From Ornithinibacillus sp. 4-3 (GTDB lineage: Bacteria; Bacillota; Bacilli; Bacillales; Amphibacillaceae): a DNA stretch of 64,000 bases. Shown piece by piece: positions 51,621-60,319 of this stretch (position 1 is the first letter of the stretch; every line of letters starts with the position of its first letter). The DNA is taken from contig NZ_CP162599.1 in NCBI RefSeq assembly GCF_040958695.1, positions 3,320,001 to 3,384,000 on the forward strand. The letters are read 5' to 3'. The position numbers and the translations under genes were made by a program. The notes under the pieces were generated by a model. It did not search any database. It saw only the letters and a program-made list of their open reading frames with translations, and was not told the origin of the DNA.

Positions 51621-53165
51621 TTAATTTAATGTAATATCATCTACATAGAACATTTCATCTAAACGAGGTTCAAAGTTCAGACGTTCATTCACACCATAAA
51701 TTCCTTCTACTTGGTATAAATAAATATGTGGACGATCTTCAGCTATCAATTCTTGCGCTTCTTGGAATTGTTTTGTTCTTTCTTCAAGATCCATATTTTG
51801 TATAGCATCTGTTATAAGCTTATCTGTTTGTGGGTTATCATAATCTGTCTCCCCAACAGATTCTTCTTTTGTCAATGATATTAATGCATTTGATGCATCA
51901 AACATGGAGTTACCGAATGCGATAAAGTGAACATCATCAAAGGATTTATCAGATCTCTTAGTAGAGAAAGCACTCCACTCTAGGAATTCTAATTCAGCAG
52001 TTATTCCAACTTCCGCTAGCATTGTAGCTATCAATTCAACTGTCTCTTTATCTTTTATATAACGACCATTTGGAGCACTAATTTTTATCGTGACACCATC
52101 TTCATATCCCGCCTCTGCTAATAACTCTTTTGCTCTTTCAGGATCATAGAGTGTTTGGCCATATAGATCTTCATTTGCCCCACCATTCCCTGGAGTTACA
52201 CGAGTTCGTGTTACCGTAGCAGTTCCTTCAAGTAATGAGTCAACAATTGCTTGTTTATCGATTGCAAGATCAATTGCTTCACGAACTAATGGATCAGCTG
52301 TAGCGTAATCCCCTTGTGTACGAAGGATTAGTAACATAACTCGCTGACTATCAGATGTCTCAATCGAAACATCATCTGTTGATTCAATCCGCTCAAAATC
52401 GGTTGGTGGAATATTTACCGCAATATCGACACCACCAGTTAATAATTCTGATACACGTGTTGAGTCCTCAGGTATACTTCTAAACACAACTTCCTCCCAT
52501 TTCGCAGCATCACCAAAATAGTCTTCAAAAGGCTCTAACACCAAACGATCATCTTTTTTCCATTCTTTTAATTTATATGGACCTGTTCCCACTGGATTAT
52601 CTAGAAATACATCCCAACCTTCTGCCTCTATGTAATCCTTCGGCAAGATTCCAGATCCTATTCGAGATAATCGATTTAACAAAATTGGTTCAGGATTTTC
52701 CGTGATAATGTCAAACTCATAATCACTTTTCACTTGAACTTCTTCTATCTGTTTGTAATTTCCATACTCACGTAGCGTATCATCATTAGCTACACGCTCT
52801 AACGTAAATTTAACGTCTTCAGCAGTTAATTCATCACCATTATGGAATTTAACGCCTTCTTTTAATTTAAATGACCAGGTAGTATCATCTATGTTTTCCC
52901 AGCTTTCTGCTAGATCAGAAGTGAAGCCACCTTCTCCATCATTCTTAACAAGATAGTTAAACATGTTTACATGAACAGCTTCCGTACTCGTATTATTGTG
53001 ATCATGTATATCAAATGAAATGATATCCTGACCATTGGCAATAATCAGCTCCTTTGAATCACCGCTCTCTACAGAGCCTCCAGTTTCTTCCGTATCATCC
53101 CCACTAGAGCAACCAGCAATAGCTAATACTAATGCAAGAAATAAAAATAAATAGATTTTCCTCAT
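51621..53165 (-). CDS. Family-5 substrate-binding lipoprotein of ABC transporter 3
   Basis: Receptor of 514 residues. ATG at 53165, 6 bases after GGAGGA. Lipobox IAGC (Cys19) and a Thr/Glu/Ser/Gly linker. Blocks are GQDIISFDIHDHNNTS, FKLKEGVKFHNGDEL, DNPVGTGPYKLKEW and VREAIDLAIDKQAI; the tail is FEPRLDEMFYVDDITLN. It resembles the transporter 2 receptor more than the orphans, both having NPVGTGPY and an FEPRxDE tail. It lies 52 bases downstream of an M20 hydrolase gene and so belongs to the same operon. Confidence 0.92.
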   Translation of the reverse strand: MRKIYLFLFLALVLAIAGCSSGDDTEETGGSVESGDSKELIIANGQDIISFDIHDHNNTSTEAVHVNMFNYLVKNDGEGGFTSDLAESWENIDDTTWSFKLKEGVKFHNGDELTAEDVKFTLERVANDDTLREYGNYKQIEEVQVKSDYEFDIITENPEPILLNRLSRIGSGILPKDYIEAEGWDVFLDNPVGTGPYKLKEWKKDDRLVLEPFEDYFGDAAKWEEVVFRSIPEDSTRVSELLTGGVDIAVNIPPTDFERIESTDDVSIETSDSQRVMLLILRTQGDYATADPLVREAIDLAIDKQAIVDSLLEGTATVTRTRVTPGNGGANEDLYGQTLYDPERAKELLAEAGYEDGVTIKISAPNGRYIKDKETVELIATMLAEVGITAELEFLEWSAFSTKRSDKSFDDVHFIAFGNSMFDASNALISLTKEESVGETDYDNPQTDKLITDAIQNMDLEERTKQFQEAQELIAEDRPHIYLYQVEGIYGVNERLNFEPRLDEMFYVDDITLN

Positions 53166-53217
53166 GAAATCTCCTCCGTATTTCTATAAAGTCTGTTATA
53201 ACAAATGATTGTTCGAT

Positions 53218-54411
53218 TTATTCATCCTTTGTAGACTTCCAAATTTCAAATGAATCTTTTACACTTTGTAGAGCGTCTGGATTAACACATAAATCATAAG
53301 CAGTCATCGCCATTGCTTTTGTTGCCTGATTTTGACCAATCATTCCACTTTCAGATTTGGAATCTTTTTCAAATTCAGGTGTATGACCACCGCCATCACC
53401 AATCCTAATATAAGGATGAATAGTTGGTATAACTTGCCCAACATTTCCAATATCTGAAGACCCTAAACCACCATCTTTAGGAGGGGCTAATACCTCTACT
53501 CCAATGGATTCTAAATTGGCTTTATATAAATGTGCTAAAGGTACATTATTATTTCTTTCAGCAAATGTAACACCTTCAATAATTTCACATGTTGCCCCTA
53601 CAGCTGCAGTAGAATGGCGGACAGCATTGTAAACTCTTTCTTTAATACCTTCTAATTTTTTTCTAGTTTTTGCACGGACTACAAAGCTTGCCTCACAGTA
53701 TCCAGGTACAATATTTGCTGCATCTCCACCATGAGTAACAATTCCATGAACGCGAACATCATCAGGAAAGTGTTCACGCAGACTATTAATAGCTGCGAAA
53801 CTATTCATTAATGCATCCAACGCATTAATTCCTAATTCAGGCGATCCCGCAGCATGAGCTTCTTTCCCATAAAATTTAAATGTAGCTCCTACACAAGCAA
53901 TTCCGCCTCGTAATACCATTGTCTTATTTCCCGGATGGGTCATCATTGCTGCGTCAAGATCATCAAAAACTCCTTCCTCTGTCATAATGACTTTACCTCC
54001 ACCGCCTTCTTCAGCAGGAGTTCCTATTACCTTGATTTTCCCTGGTAGATCTGGAAAAGCATCTTTTAGTGCAATACCAGCTCCCACAGCAGAAGTACCA
54101 ATGATATTATGTCCACATGCATGCCCTAGACCACGTAATGCATCATATTCAGCCAATATTCCAATTGTCGGACCTTCAGAGGAACCTTCCCAAGTAGCAA
54201 TAAAAGCTGTCTCTAGACCAGCAACACCTCGTTCAACTGTAAACCCTTCTTGCTCTAAATAATCCGCAAGCCATTTCGACGCTTTATACTCTTCAAACCC
54301 AAGCTCTGGATGTGCATGAATCTTCAAGGAAATTTCGCGGAATTCGCTATCACGCTTATCAACCGCATCTACTATTTTTTGTTTCTCAGCTAAGACATCC
54401 GTTCTATTCAT
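53218..54411 (-). CDS. M20 family amidohydrolase (aminobenzoyl-glutamate/N-acyl hydrolase type)
   Basis: Cytoplasmic hydrolase of 397 residues from the ATG at 54411; an earlier ATG at 54429 overlaps the GGGGGATGG ribosome site. The signature HAHPELGFEEYKAS and the ligand motifs ILAEYDALRGLGHACGHNI and TPAEEGGGGK are present, with KEAHAAGSPELGINALD in the dimerisation domain and HPYIRIGDGGGHTPEF near the C-terminus. This is the subgroup that includes AbgB-like p-aminobenzoyl-glutamate hydrolases. It is the first gene of the transporter 3 operon, so the imported ligand is probably an N-acylated amino acid or peptide split after entry. A consensus cre box lies about 285 bases upstream. Confidence 0.9.
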   Translation of the reverse strand: MNRTDVLAEKQKIVDAVDKRDSEFREISLKIHAHPELGFEEYKASKWLADYLEQEGFTVERGVAGLETAFIATWEGSSEGPTIGILAEYDALRGLGHACGHNIIGTSAVGAGIALKDAFPDLPGKIKVIGTPAEEGGGGKVIMTEEGVFDDLDAAMMTHPGNKTMVLRGGIACVGATFKFYGKEAHAAGSPELGINALDALMNSFAAINSLREHFPDDVRVHGIVTHGGDAANIVPGYCEASFVVRAKTRKKLEGIKERVYNAVRHSTAAVGATCEIIEGVTFAERNNNVPLAHLYKANLESIGVEVLAPPKDGGLGSSDIGNVGQVIPTIHPYIRIGDGGGHTPEFEKDSKSESGMIGQNQATKAMAMTAYDLCVNPDALQSVKDSFEIWKSTKDE

Positions 54412-54759
54412 TAAAAAACCATCCCCCATTTTTTTTTAAGCACTTTTTAATAACTGCATTAGTAAACTATTTCTATTAAGAAGCAGTAATAAATATGACT
54501 ATAATTCCTATAAAAATTGATATGTATTATTCCAAATAAATGGAATAAACAGTTAATTTTACTTAAAATTTTTCCATGAAATTGTAGTAATCTAACAGAT
54601 TTATAGCTACTTATCCCTTTTTACACGTTTCAATAAATGAAGGTCTCTCAACTAATTAAAAATCAATGTTTCTTACAAAATGTCTTATTTTTCTTGATAA
54701 CGTTTTCATTTTTAAAAATATGATGCTACATTTTGAGTTTTATTACTAAAATAATACCT
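54412..54759. other. Intergenic region upstream of the transporter 3 operon
   Basis: About 350 very AT-rich bases without a gene. It holds a cre box (54695-54709) and, at its right end, an ATACCTTTAAAAGTTAT-like box overlapping the stop of the small HTH gene, which resembles the operator at 55053. I could not pick a convincing -35/-10 pair for the operon. Confidence 0.4.
54695..54709 (-). promoter_or_regulatory. cre box between transporter 3 operon and HTH gene
   Basis: Minus-strand ATGAAAACGTTATCA matches WTGNAANCGNWNNCW at every position. It is 285 bases from the operon's first start codon, far for simple repression unless the promoter is distal. Confidence 0.55.
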
Positions 54760-55014
54760 TTAAAAGTTATTATGGCCCATAAAAGTAGGATCATCATACT
54801 CACCGTCATCTACAATAGGCACTCTTATAGCATTTTCAGGGAGTCCATATACTCTAGCGATCGTTTTAAAAACATGTCTAGGTATTGCCTCAATCCCAAG
54901 TTCATAATTACGCAACGCCTTTACCGAAATACCGATTTTATTTGCCGCCTCTTCTTGCTTCAGTTCGGCATTAACTCTTGCTGCAACTAGAGAAATTTGG
55001 ATCTTTCCTCCCAT
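54760..55014 (-). CDS. Small XRE-family helix-turn-helix protein
   Basis: DNA-binding protein of 84 residues from the ATG at 55014, preceded by GAGGGG; the open frame extends 8 codons further up without a better site. The helix-turn-helix occupies residues 8-60 (ARVNAELKQEEAANKIGISVKALRNYELG, then PRHVFKTIARVYGL). The C-terminal 20 residues are acidic and unstructured-looking. It is divergent from an S24-type repressor gene, like the paired control genes of temperate phages. The palindrome at 55053 lies just upstream of it. Confidence 0.82.
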   Translation of the reverse strand: MGGKIQISLVAARVNAELKQEEAANKIGISVKALRNYELGIEAIPRHVFKTIARVYGLPENAIRVPIVDDGEYDDPTFMGHNNF

Positions 55015-55052
55015 TTTATCCCCTCCCTCCATCAGCATTTCTAACTATTATA

Positions 55053-55069
55053 ATACCTTTAAAAAGTAT
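55053..55069. promoter_or_regulatory. Palindromic operator candidate
   Basis: ATACCTTTAAAAAGTAT is a 17-bp near-perfect palindrome centred on one A, 39 bases upstream of the small HTH gene. A related box (AATACCTTTAAAAGTTATT) overlaps that gene's stop codon at about 54754-54772. Confidence 0.4.
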
Positions 55070-55250
55070 CGTCAATTGAAAACAGAATATTTATACAAAT
55101 AATCATTCTTTTCATTTTTTATAGTACAATAGTAGTATAATAGTGAATAATGTAAACTATTTAGCAAAATCCAATACTATTAACATCCCTTGACACTTGA
55201 TGTATATAAATAAATAAGTTATAAATTGAAGTAACCACCATACCTAAGAA

Positions 55251-55286
55251 AACTTGATTATATACATTTTTATAAATAATCAAGTT
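55251..55286 (+). terminator. Hairpin with T-run in the leader of the S24-type repressor gene
   Basis: AACTTGATTAT and ATAATCAAGTT form a perfect 11-bp stem followed by ATGCTTTTTTG, 58 bases before the start at 55344. It could be an attenuator or the end of a short untranslated transcript. Confidence 0.5.
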
Positions 55287-55343
55287 ATGCTTTTTTGTAG
55301 ACAAACGTTGATAATGTATGAGGATGGGAGGAGGAAACGTAAG

Positions 55344-56006
55344 ATGGTAAATAAAAGCAAAGCAGATATACTTAAACAAATAATGGCAACTAATCTAAAA
55401 CATTATATTGATAGAAGCGGAAAAAATCAAACAGATATTGCTAGAGAGTTAGATATTCCAGAAATGACCATGTCGAACTGGGTAAAAGCCAAAACATACC
55501 CTAGAATGGATAAAATTCAGCTTTTAGCGGATTATTTTCATATTAGAAGATCAGATCTAACAGAAGAAAAATCCCCTAATCTATTTAAAGCACCGTCACA
55601 AACGATACAAATACCAATATTAGATTCCATTTCTTGTACCGATCCAATATATATTGAGGAAAATTTTAATGGTTATAAATATGAATCACCTGAAGATCTT
55701 CCTAGCGGAAACTTATTATACTTACAAAATAATAACGATTCTATGGAACCAACTATTCCAAATGGTAGTCTTGTCCTTATACGTCAACAATCAGAAGTAG
55801 AGTATGGTCAAATTGCGGCAGTTCTATTAACAGATAGTAATGAAACTACTTTAAGAAGAGTTCGAAAGCAAGGTAATACATTACTACTTATGCCTGACAA
55901 TCCAAAGCACGAACCAATAATCATTGCTAAAGAAAGTCGAGCTCGCATTATTGGATTAGCAATTAGATATACCAAAGACTTGATAACTGATAATCGAAAA
56001 GGTTAA
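55344..56006 (+). CDS. XRE/S24 LexA-like repressor with altered cleavage site and missing catalytic Lys
   Basis: Phage-repressor-like protein of 220 residues from the ATG at 55344 (AGGAGG 9 bases upstream). Residues 10-72 are a helix-turn-helix (NQTDIARELDIPEMTMSNWVKAKTY). Residues 88-205 are the S24 peptidase fold with Ser133 in NNDSMEPTIPNG. The expected Ala/Cys-Gly cleavage pair is Cys98-Thr99 (ISCTDPI), and the residue aligned with the catalytic Lys is Arg171 (TLRRVRKQGN). It probably binds DNA and dimerises but cannot undergo RecA-stimulated self-cleavage. It is divergent from the small HTH gene and ends at a shared terminator. Confidence 0.87.
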   Translation: MVNKSKADILKQIMATNLKHYIDRSGKNQTDIARELDIPEMTMSNWVKAKTYPRMDKIQLLADYFHIRRSDLTEEKSPNLFKAPSQTIQIPILDSISCTDPIYIEENFNGYKYESPEDLPSGNLLYLQNNNDSMEPTIPNGSLVLIRQQSEVEYGQIAAVLLTDSNETTLRRVRKQGNTLLLMPDNPKHEPIIIAKESRARIIGLAIRYTKDLITDNRKG

Positions 56007-56037
56007 TAATAAACAGCTATTATTTGAAGGAAAGTAA

Positions 56038-56077
56038 AAGCCTGATAATCACTTTATAACAAAGGATTATCAGGCTT
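56038..56077. terminator. Bidirectional terminator
   Basis: AAGCCTGATAATC and GATTATCAGGCTT form a perfect 13-bp stem with TCTTTATT on one side and TTTTACTTT on the other. It lies between convergent genes ending at 56006 and 56106. Confidence 0.85.
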
Positions 56078-56105
56078 CTTTATTCTATTTATCTGTATTT
56101 TATTT

Positions 56106-57734
56106 TTACTCTGTGATACTTACATTCCAGAAAATTGGACCTGTCGTTGCTGTGAGCCCTTCTACTTTATTGCTATGACCATATAAAGCATTAAATCCAC
56201 CTATGTTAACAATAGGAAGTAGCTCCTCCCATACGTAAAGTTGCAAATCATCCCATAGTTTCTGTGCTTCTTCAAGACTTGGTGCATTTTCGATCTCTTT
56301 CATATCCTCAGCAACTTTTGAATCATTAACTCCCCCACCAAAAGAAGGACTTAAAGCAATCAACTGTGGAGGTGTACTTACCGTTGAGGAAGATGTAATG
56401 AAAGCATCCCAGTCTTCAAAGTCACTACCCATTTTCTCATTAAGAGTTGGCCAATCATAAATATCTAATGTTACATTCATACCAATTTCCCTTAATTGTT
56501 CAGTAATAACTACCGCACTATTATAATGATGATCATAATCACGTGTTGCCATAATTCTGAATTCCTCTCCATTATATCCCATATCTTCTAGCATTTGCTT
56601 AGCCTTCTCAGGATCATTTTGGTTATAGTATTCTTCCCCAGCTTTACTAGCCCAATTCACTATATTGACATCCATATAACCTGAGTCCAACCAATAAAAG
56701 TCTGTATTTGGAAAAGCTGCCAACATAATCTCATCATCATCTAATGCCGTATTAATCGCTTCTCGTAATTTAAAATCAGTAGATTTTCCTTCGACTTTAT
56801 TAAATACTAATATATGATTTGATGACGGAGTAAGAATCGTTTCTAAATTAGGATCATCTTCTAACTGATCGTAATTATCGTAAGGCACACCATAAGCAAA
56901 ATCATACTCTCCTGTTTGTAGCCCAGCTAGACGTGTGGAGGTATCTGGAACGATATAAAAATAAATTTCATCGACAAGCGCTTCTTTTCTACCGATTAGA
57001 CCATCAGGTTCCATATCCACTGGTTGATAATCTTCATATTTTTTGTAATGAATATATTGATCCTGTCTCCATTCTACAAACTCAAAAGGACCTGTTCCAA
57101 TATATTCCTGAATTCCATCTGCTGATGCGGATTCAACAACTTCTTTAGGCATAATCCCAGCTGCCTGCTTGGCTGACGCCATTGTATCTAACGTAAGAGG
57201 GGATGGTTCAACCAATTCTAATACAACCGTATAATCATCCTCAGCTGTCCAGGTCGCACCATTGAATATATTACCTGTAACACTCGATTTCTCTAACCAC
57301 CTCTCCATAGATGCAACGACATCCTCAGACGTCATTTCTTTGCCATTGTGAAAATGAACACCTTGTCGCAAATGAAACGTATACTTTTTATTGTCATCCG
57401 TTTCGATTGATTCTGCTAACACTGGAACAGGCTGGAAATTAGAATCTGTAGCTACTAGACTTTCATATATAAGTCTCGTTGCATCTCGAGAAGCCGTTGC
57501 GGTACTTGTCGGTTGATCTAGTGTTGGAGGCGCTGCATCTAAAGCAATTTTTAATATACCACCAGAAGATTTTGGTTCTTCCTTATCCTCATCTTCGCCC
57601 TCATCTTGCTGATTAGTATCTTGATCCGCGTCTTCAGATTCACCTTTTGTTGATGAATCACTACATCCAGTAATAATCATGAGAAGTGAAATGAAGAGTA
57701 TAACAATGAATAATAAACTTTTTTTCTGGTTCAT
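56106..57734 (-). CDS. Orphan family-5 substrate-binding lipoprotein downstream of hutH
   Basis: Receptor of 542 residues. ATG at 57734, 10 bases after GGAGG. Lipobox ITGC (Cys24), then a very acidic Glu/Asp/Gln linker. Blocks are PPTLDQPTSTATASRD, FHLRQGVHFHNGKEM, QEYIGTGPFEFVEW and YDWPTLNEK; the tail is IFWNVSITE. Its closest relative in the window is the receptor at 8714. It follows hutH in the same direction after 219 bases with a hairpin between, and an AT-rich box with some resemblance to the CodY motif at 57858-57872. Uptake of a histidine-containing or related compound would fit, but only by position. Confidence 0.92.
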   Translation of the reverse strand: MNQKKSLLFIVILFISLLMIITGCSDSSTKGESEDADQDTNQQDEGEDEDKEEPKSSGGILKIALDAAPPTLDQPTSTATASRDATRLIYESLVATDSNFQPVPVLAESIETDDNKKYTFHLRQGVHFHNGKEMTSEDVVASMERWLEKSSVTGNIFNGATWTAEDDYTVVLELVEPSPLTLDTMASAKQAAGIMPKEVVESASADGIQEYIGTGPFEFVEWRQDQYIHYKKYEDYQPVDMEPDGLIGRKEALVDEIYFYIVPDTSTRLAGLQTGEYDFAYGVPYDNYDQLEDDPNLETILTPSSNHILVFNKVEGKSTDFKLREAINTALDDDEIMLAAFPNTDFYWLDSGYMDVNIVNWASKAGEEYYNQNDPEKAKQMLEDMGYNGEEFRIMATRDYDHHYNSAVVITEQLREIGMNVTLDIYDWPTLNEKMGSDFEDWDAFITSSSTVSTPPQLIALSPSFGGGVNDSKVAEDMKEIENAPSLEEAQKLWDDLQLYVWEELLPIVNIGGFNALYGHSNKVEGLTATTGPIFWNVSITE

Positions 57735-57883
57735 TTTTTAAATACCTCCCTATTTTTACTTACACATGGAAACACACCTGCCAAAACTATGAACAACCAC
57801 CACCTTTCAAGAGTTGTTTCCTAATTAGATTATATACATTATAAATGTAATATTTATTATTTTCTAATAATTTTCAAGAATAA

Positions 57884-57933
57884 TTTATCAAACAGTTAGC
57901 AGATGTATGGTTTCATACTAAATGTTTGATAAA
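57884..57933 (-). terminator. Hairpin downstream of hutH
   Basis: TTTATCAAACA and TGTTTGATAAA form an 11-bp stem, with a nested GTATG/CATAC stem inside. It lies 21 bases beyond the hutH stop. Probably the end of the hutPH transcript, although the T-run is weak. Confidence 0.55.
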
Positions 57934-57953
57934 TTAGTTGAGCATTTGAAATT

Positions 57954-59450
57954 TTATTTGGTAATTTTATTAATTGGATGAAGATGGTTACTCAATGCCT
58001 CTGTATCTTTTGAAAACACACGGTCTTTCGTAATGCTTGGAACAATTTTACGTAAAGCTTGCCATTTTTCTTGCAGCTTTGGTGAAGCTTTATCTTGCCC
58101 TTTATACTCTATTGCTTGCAATGCACAAATACATTCAATCGATAAAACATTTCGTGTATTTTGGATAATCATATTTGCATGTCTTGCAGCAATAGTTCCC
58201 ATACTTACATGATCCTCCTGATTCGCAGAAGATGGAATAGAATCCACGCTTGCAGGATGTGCCAAAGTTTTGTTTTCAGAAACAAGTGCTGCTGCAGCGT
58301 ATTGCATAATCATTGCTCCTGATTGTAATCCTGGCTCTGGGCTTAAAAATGGTGGTAGATCATTTAATTGTGGATTTACTAAACGCTCCACTCTTCGTTC
58401 TGAAATGTTCGCAAGCTCTGCTACTGCAATCTTTAAAAAGTCCATTGCAAGTGCGATCGGTTGCCCGTGGAAATTTCCACCTGAAACAACGATATCCCCA
58501 CCTTCAAAGATTAATGGATTGTCTGTTGCTGCATTTGCTTCAATTTCTAACTTCTCTTTTACATAATCTAATGCTTGCCATGTCGCTCCATGTACTTGAG
58601 GAATACAACGAATCGAATATGCATCTTGAACACGCTTTTCCCCTTGGCGTGTAATTAACGAACTTCCTTCTAACCATTCTGTCATTCGTTTAGCTACTGC
58701 TACTTGTTGCGGGTAACCTCTAGCTTCGTGAATAGCTGGATGAAATGCATCAATGATTCCTTCTAAGCCTTCCATTGTCATCGCAGAGATCCATTCACTA
58801 TCATAAGCAAGTTTCTCTGCTTCAATATAATTAATAACCCCTACTGCAACCATTGCCTGTGTTCCATTAATTAATGCAAGACCTTCTTTTGCTTGTAAGG
58901 TAATCGCTTCAATATCCTTTTCCTTTAAAACAGGAGCAGCTGGCAATATTTCTCCATTTGTTCCATGTACTTCTCCTTCACCGATTAAAACAAGTGCTAA
59001 ATGTGATAATGGAGCAAGATCACCAGATGCGCCAAGTGAACCTTGCTCAGGAATCACTGGATGTACTTTTTTATTTAAAAGCTCTGCTAAAAGCTCTACT
59101 ACTACTGGTCGCACTCCAGAAAAACCTTTTAATAATGCATTTAGACGAAGTGCAATTATTGCTCTAGAAACAACTTCGGGAAAGGCTTTTCCTACTCCAC
59201 ATGCATGAGAACGAATTAAATTTAATTGTAAGCTTTCCACATTATTTTCATTAATAATGACATCACTAAACTTCCCAAATCCTGTATTAATACCGTAAAC
59301 TGTCTTTTGACTTTTTACAATATGTTCTACTGCTGCTCTACTTTCGTTTACAGCCTGCATGCTTTCTGAAGAAATCTTTACTTCCTCCATATCCATGCAA
59401 ATACGCTTCAATTGTTCAATAGTTAAAGTATGTCCTGTTAATTCAATCAT
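57954..59450 (-). CDS. hutH: Histidine ammonia-lyase
   Basis: Cytoplasmic enzyme converting L-histidine to urocanate and ammonia, the first step of histidine use. 498 residues, the usual length. The MIO prosthetic group forms from Ala141-Ser142-Gly143 in [14 protein letters not shown]. Other family blocks are [10 protein letters not shown] near residue 52, [19 protein letters not shown] and [20 protein letters not shown] lies 7 bases before the ATG. It is the second gene after hutP, with the terminator and HutP site in the gap. Unlike the hut operons of Bacillus subtilis, hutU, hutI and hutG do not follow; a receptor gene does. Confidence 0.97.
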   Translation of the reverse strand: MIELTGHTLTIEQLKRICMDMEEVKISSESMQAVNESRAAVEHIVKSQKTVYGINTGFGKFSDVIINENNVESLQLNLIRSHACGVGKAFPEVVSRAIIALRLNALLKGFSGVRPVVVELLAELLNKKVHPVIPEQGSLGASGDLAPLSHLALVLIGEGEVHGTNGEILPAAPVLKEKDIEAITLQAKEGLALINGTQAMVAVGVINYIEAEKLAYDSEWISAMTMEGLEGIIDAFHPAIHEARGYPQQVAVAKRMTEWLEGSSLITRQGEKRVQDAYSIRCIPQVHGATWQALDYVKEKLEIEANAATDNPLIFEGGDIVVSGGNFHGQPIALAMDFLKIAVAELANISERRVERLVNPQLNDLPPFLSPEPGLQSGAMIMQYAAAALVSENKTLAHPASVDSIPSSANQEDHVSMGTIAARHANMIIQNTRNVLSIECICALQAIEYKGQDKASPKLQEKWQALRKIVPSITKDRVFSKDTEALSNHLHPINKITK

Positions 59451-59476
59451 AGTTGTCCTTCCTTTCCATTAAAAAA

Positions 59477-59515
59477 GGAGATAATAATGGCATCACAAAA
59501 GCCATCATCACCTCC
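59477..59515 (-). terminator. hut attenuator (HutP-controlled intrinsic terminator)
   Basis: In the minus-strand RNA GGAGGUGAUGAUGGC pairs with GCCAUUAUUAUCUCC (15 bp, three G-U pairs, 9-base loop) and is followed by six U. The wobble pairs work only in the minus-strand transcript, which fixes the direction. It would stop transcription just before hutH unless antiterminated. Confidence 0.85.
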
Positions 59516-59531
59516 TAATCACTTATCACTA
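59515..59531 (-). promoter_or_regulatory. HutP binding site (three NAG triplets)
   Basis: The minus-strand RNA reads UAGUGAUAAGUGAUUAG: UAG, AAG and UAG separated by exactly four bases each. HutP hexamers in B. subtilis recognise this spacing of NAG triplets when histidine and Mg are bound. The last triplet abuts and overlaps by one base the 5' arm of the terminator, so binding should prevent the hairpin. Confidence 0.85.
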
Positions 59532-59591
59532 TAGGTCACGATTATTTTCAGCCAGCTTTACTTATAATCAAGAAATTTCGCTGGTTAAATT

Positions 59592-60029
59592 TTAAATATG
59601 GTTAATCCCTAGACCAACCGCTTCATGCTCTAATCCTCTAACAGGTGCACCAATGGTTCCATAAAAAGCAACGGCTAACCATTCACCTTCTTTTTTGTCC
59701 GTATATGCTACCCCACGAACTACTGCAAACCTCAACCCCACTGTGCGCATCATCTCACCAATTGCTAATTGCCCTCGTGTTACACCTTCTAAGGCTTCTA
59801 ATATTGCATGATATAATGCATGGGTTTCTCGATAAACATCTTCTCTAATGAGCCCACTTCTCTTTACCGCAGTTTCAACAGCTGAAATCACCTTCTGCAT
59901 GTTCATCGAACCTACTTTACCTTCACAAACCTGCAAATCTTTCTCTGCAATTTGTAAAGCATCACGTTCTTCATCATCATACATTGCCAGTGTAATTGCT
60001 ATTTTACCAATTCGATGTTTAAGTCCCAT
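59592..60029 (-). CDS. hutP: Histidine-dependent hut antiterminator HutP
   Basis: RNA-binding antiterminator of 145 residues, the family length. It ends in the highly conserved [23 protein letters not shown] region (split here as [13 protein letters not shown] and VGLGINHI) and has [36 protein letters not shown] and [12 protein letters not shown]. These carry the histidine, metal and RNA-contact residues of the B. subtilis protein, including the His residues near 73-77. It binds the NAG triplets upstream of hutH when histidine is abundant. AGAGG lies 8 bases before the ATG, just 15 bases from the edge of a MITE-like repeat. Confidence 0.97.
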   Translation of the reverse strand: MGLKHRIGKIAITLAMYDDEERDALQIAEKDLQVCEGKVGSMNMQKVISAVETAVKRSGLIREDVYRETHALYHAILEALEGVTRGQLAIGEMMRTVGLRFAVVRGVAYTDKKEGEWLAVAFYGTIGAPVRGLEHEAVGLGINHI

Positions 60030-60044
60030 AAATTAACCTCTATT

Positions 60045-60261
60045 AGCGTGTGTTCAAAAAGTGCGATAAAAAGGACCATCATCGGTTAAATTCGCAACGT
60101 CCTGTTGCAACACCGATACTAGCACATCCTGTGCGTCGAAAGTTCAAGGCGACATCATTTTTACGAACGGAGCGTATGCTTTTAAATACGTGAGTATCGG
60201 AAAAATGATGTCAACGCAGAAATTCGCAGTGTCATTTTTGTTGGACTTTTTGAACATCCTC
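60045..60261. mobile_element. MITE-like element, short copy, in the hutP leader
   Basis: A 217-base relative of the element at 45913-46192. It has the same inverted ends (TGTTCAAAAAG core), the same left module (TTCGCAACGTC...GTGCGTCGAAAGTTCAAGGC) and the same right module (AACGCAGAAATTCG, GTCATTTTTGTTGGAC). The centre is different: GACATCATTTTT pairs with AAAAATGATGTC. It lies between the predicted hutP promoter and the hutP ribosome site, so it is transcribed as part of the leader. No coding sequence. Confidence 0.72.
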
Positions 60262-60290
60262 AATTATTCTAATGACTATTAACTATATAA

Positions 60291-60319
60291 AGTATATTCC
60301 TTTGCTCCATACAAGTCAA
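60291..60319 (-). promoter_or_regulatory. Near-consensus sigma-A promoter of hutP
   Basis: On the minus strand TTGACT (60319-60314), 17-base spacer, TATACT (60296-60291). Transcription should start near 60284, giving a leader of about 255 bases that is mostly the MITE-like element. Confidence 0.65.

Larger units (their letters stand above)
55015..55343. other. Divergent control region between two HTH genes
   Basis: About 330 AT-rich bases with a palindromic operator candidate (55053-55069), several TATAAT-like boxes around 55125-55145 and a terminator-like hairpin at 55251-55286. The layout resembles a phage immunity switch, but no phage structural or integrase gene is in the window. Confidence 0.45.

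Noticed and set aside
54760..56006. A prophage or integrative element
   Set aside because: Only the two regulator genes look phage-like; there is no integrase, structural gene, attachment repeat or tRNA nearby.
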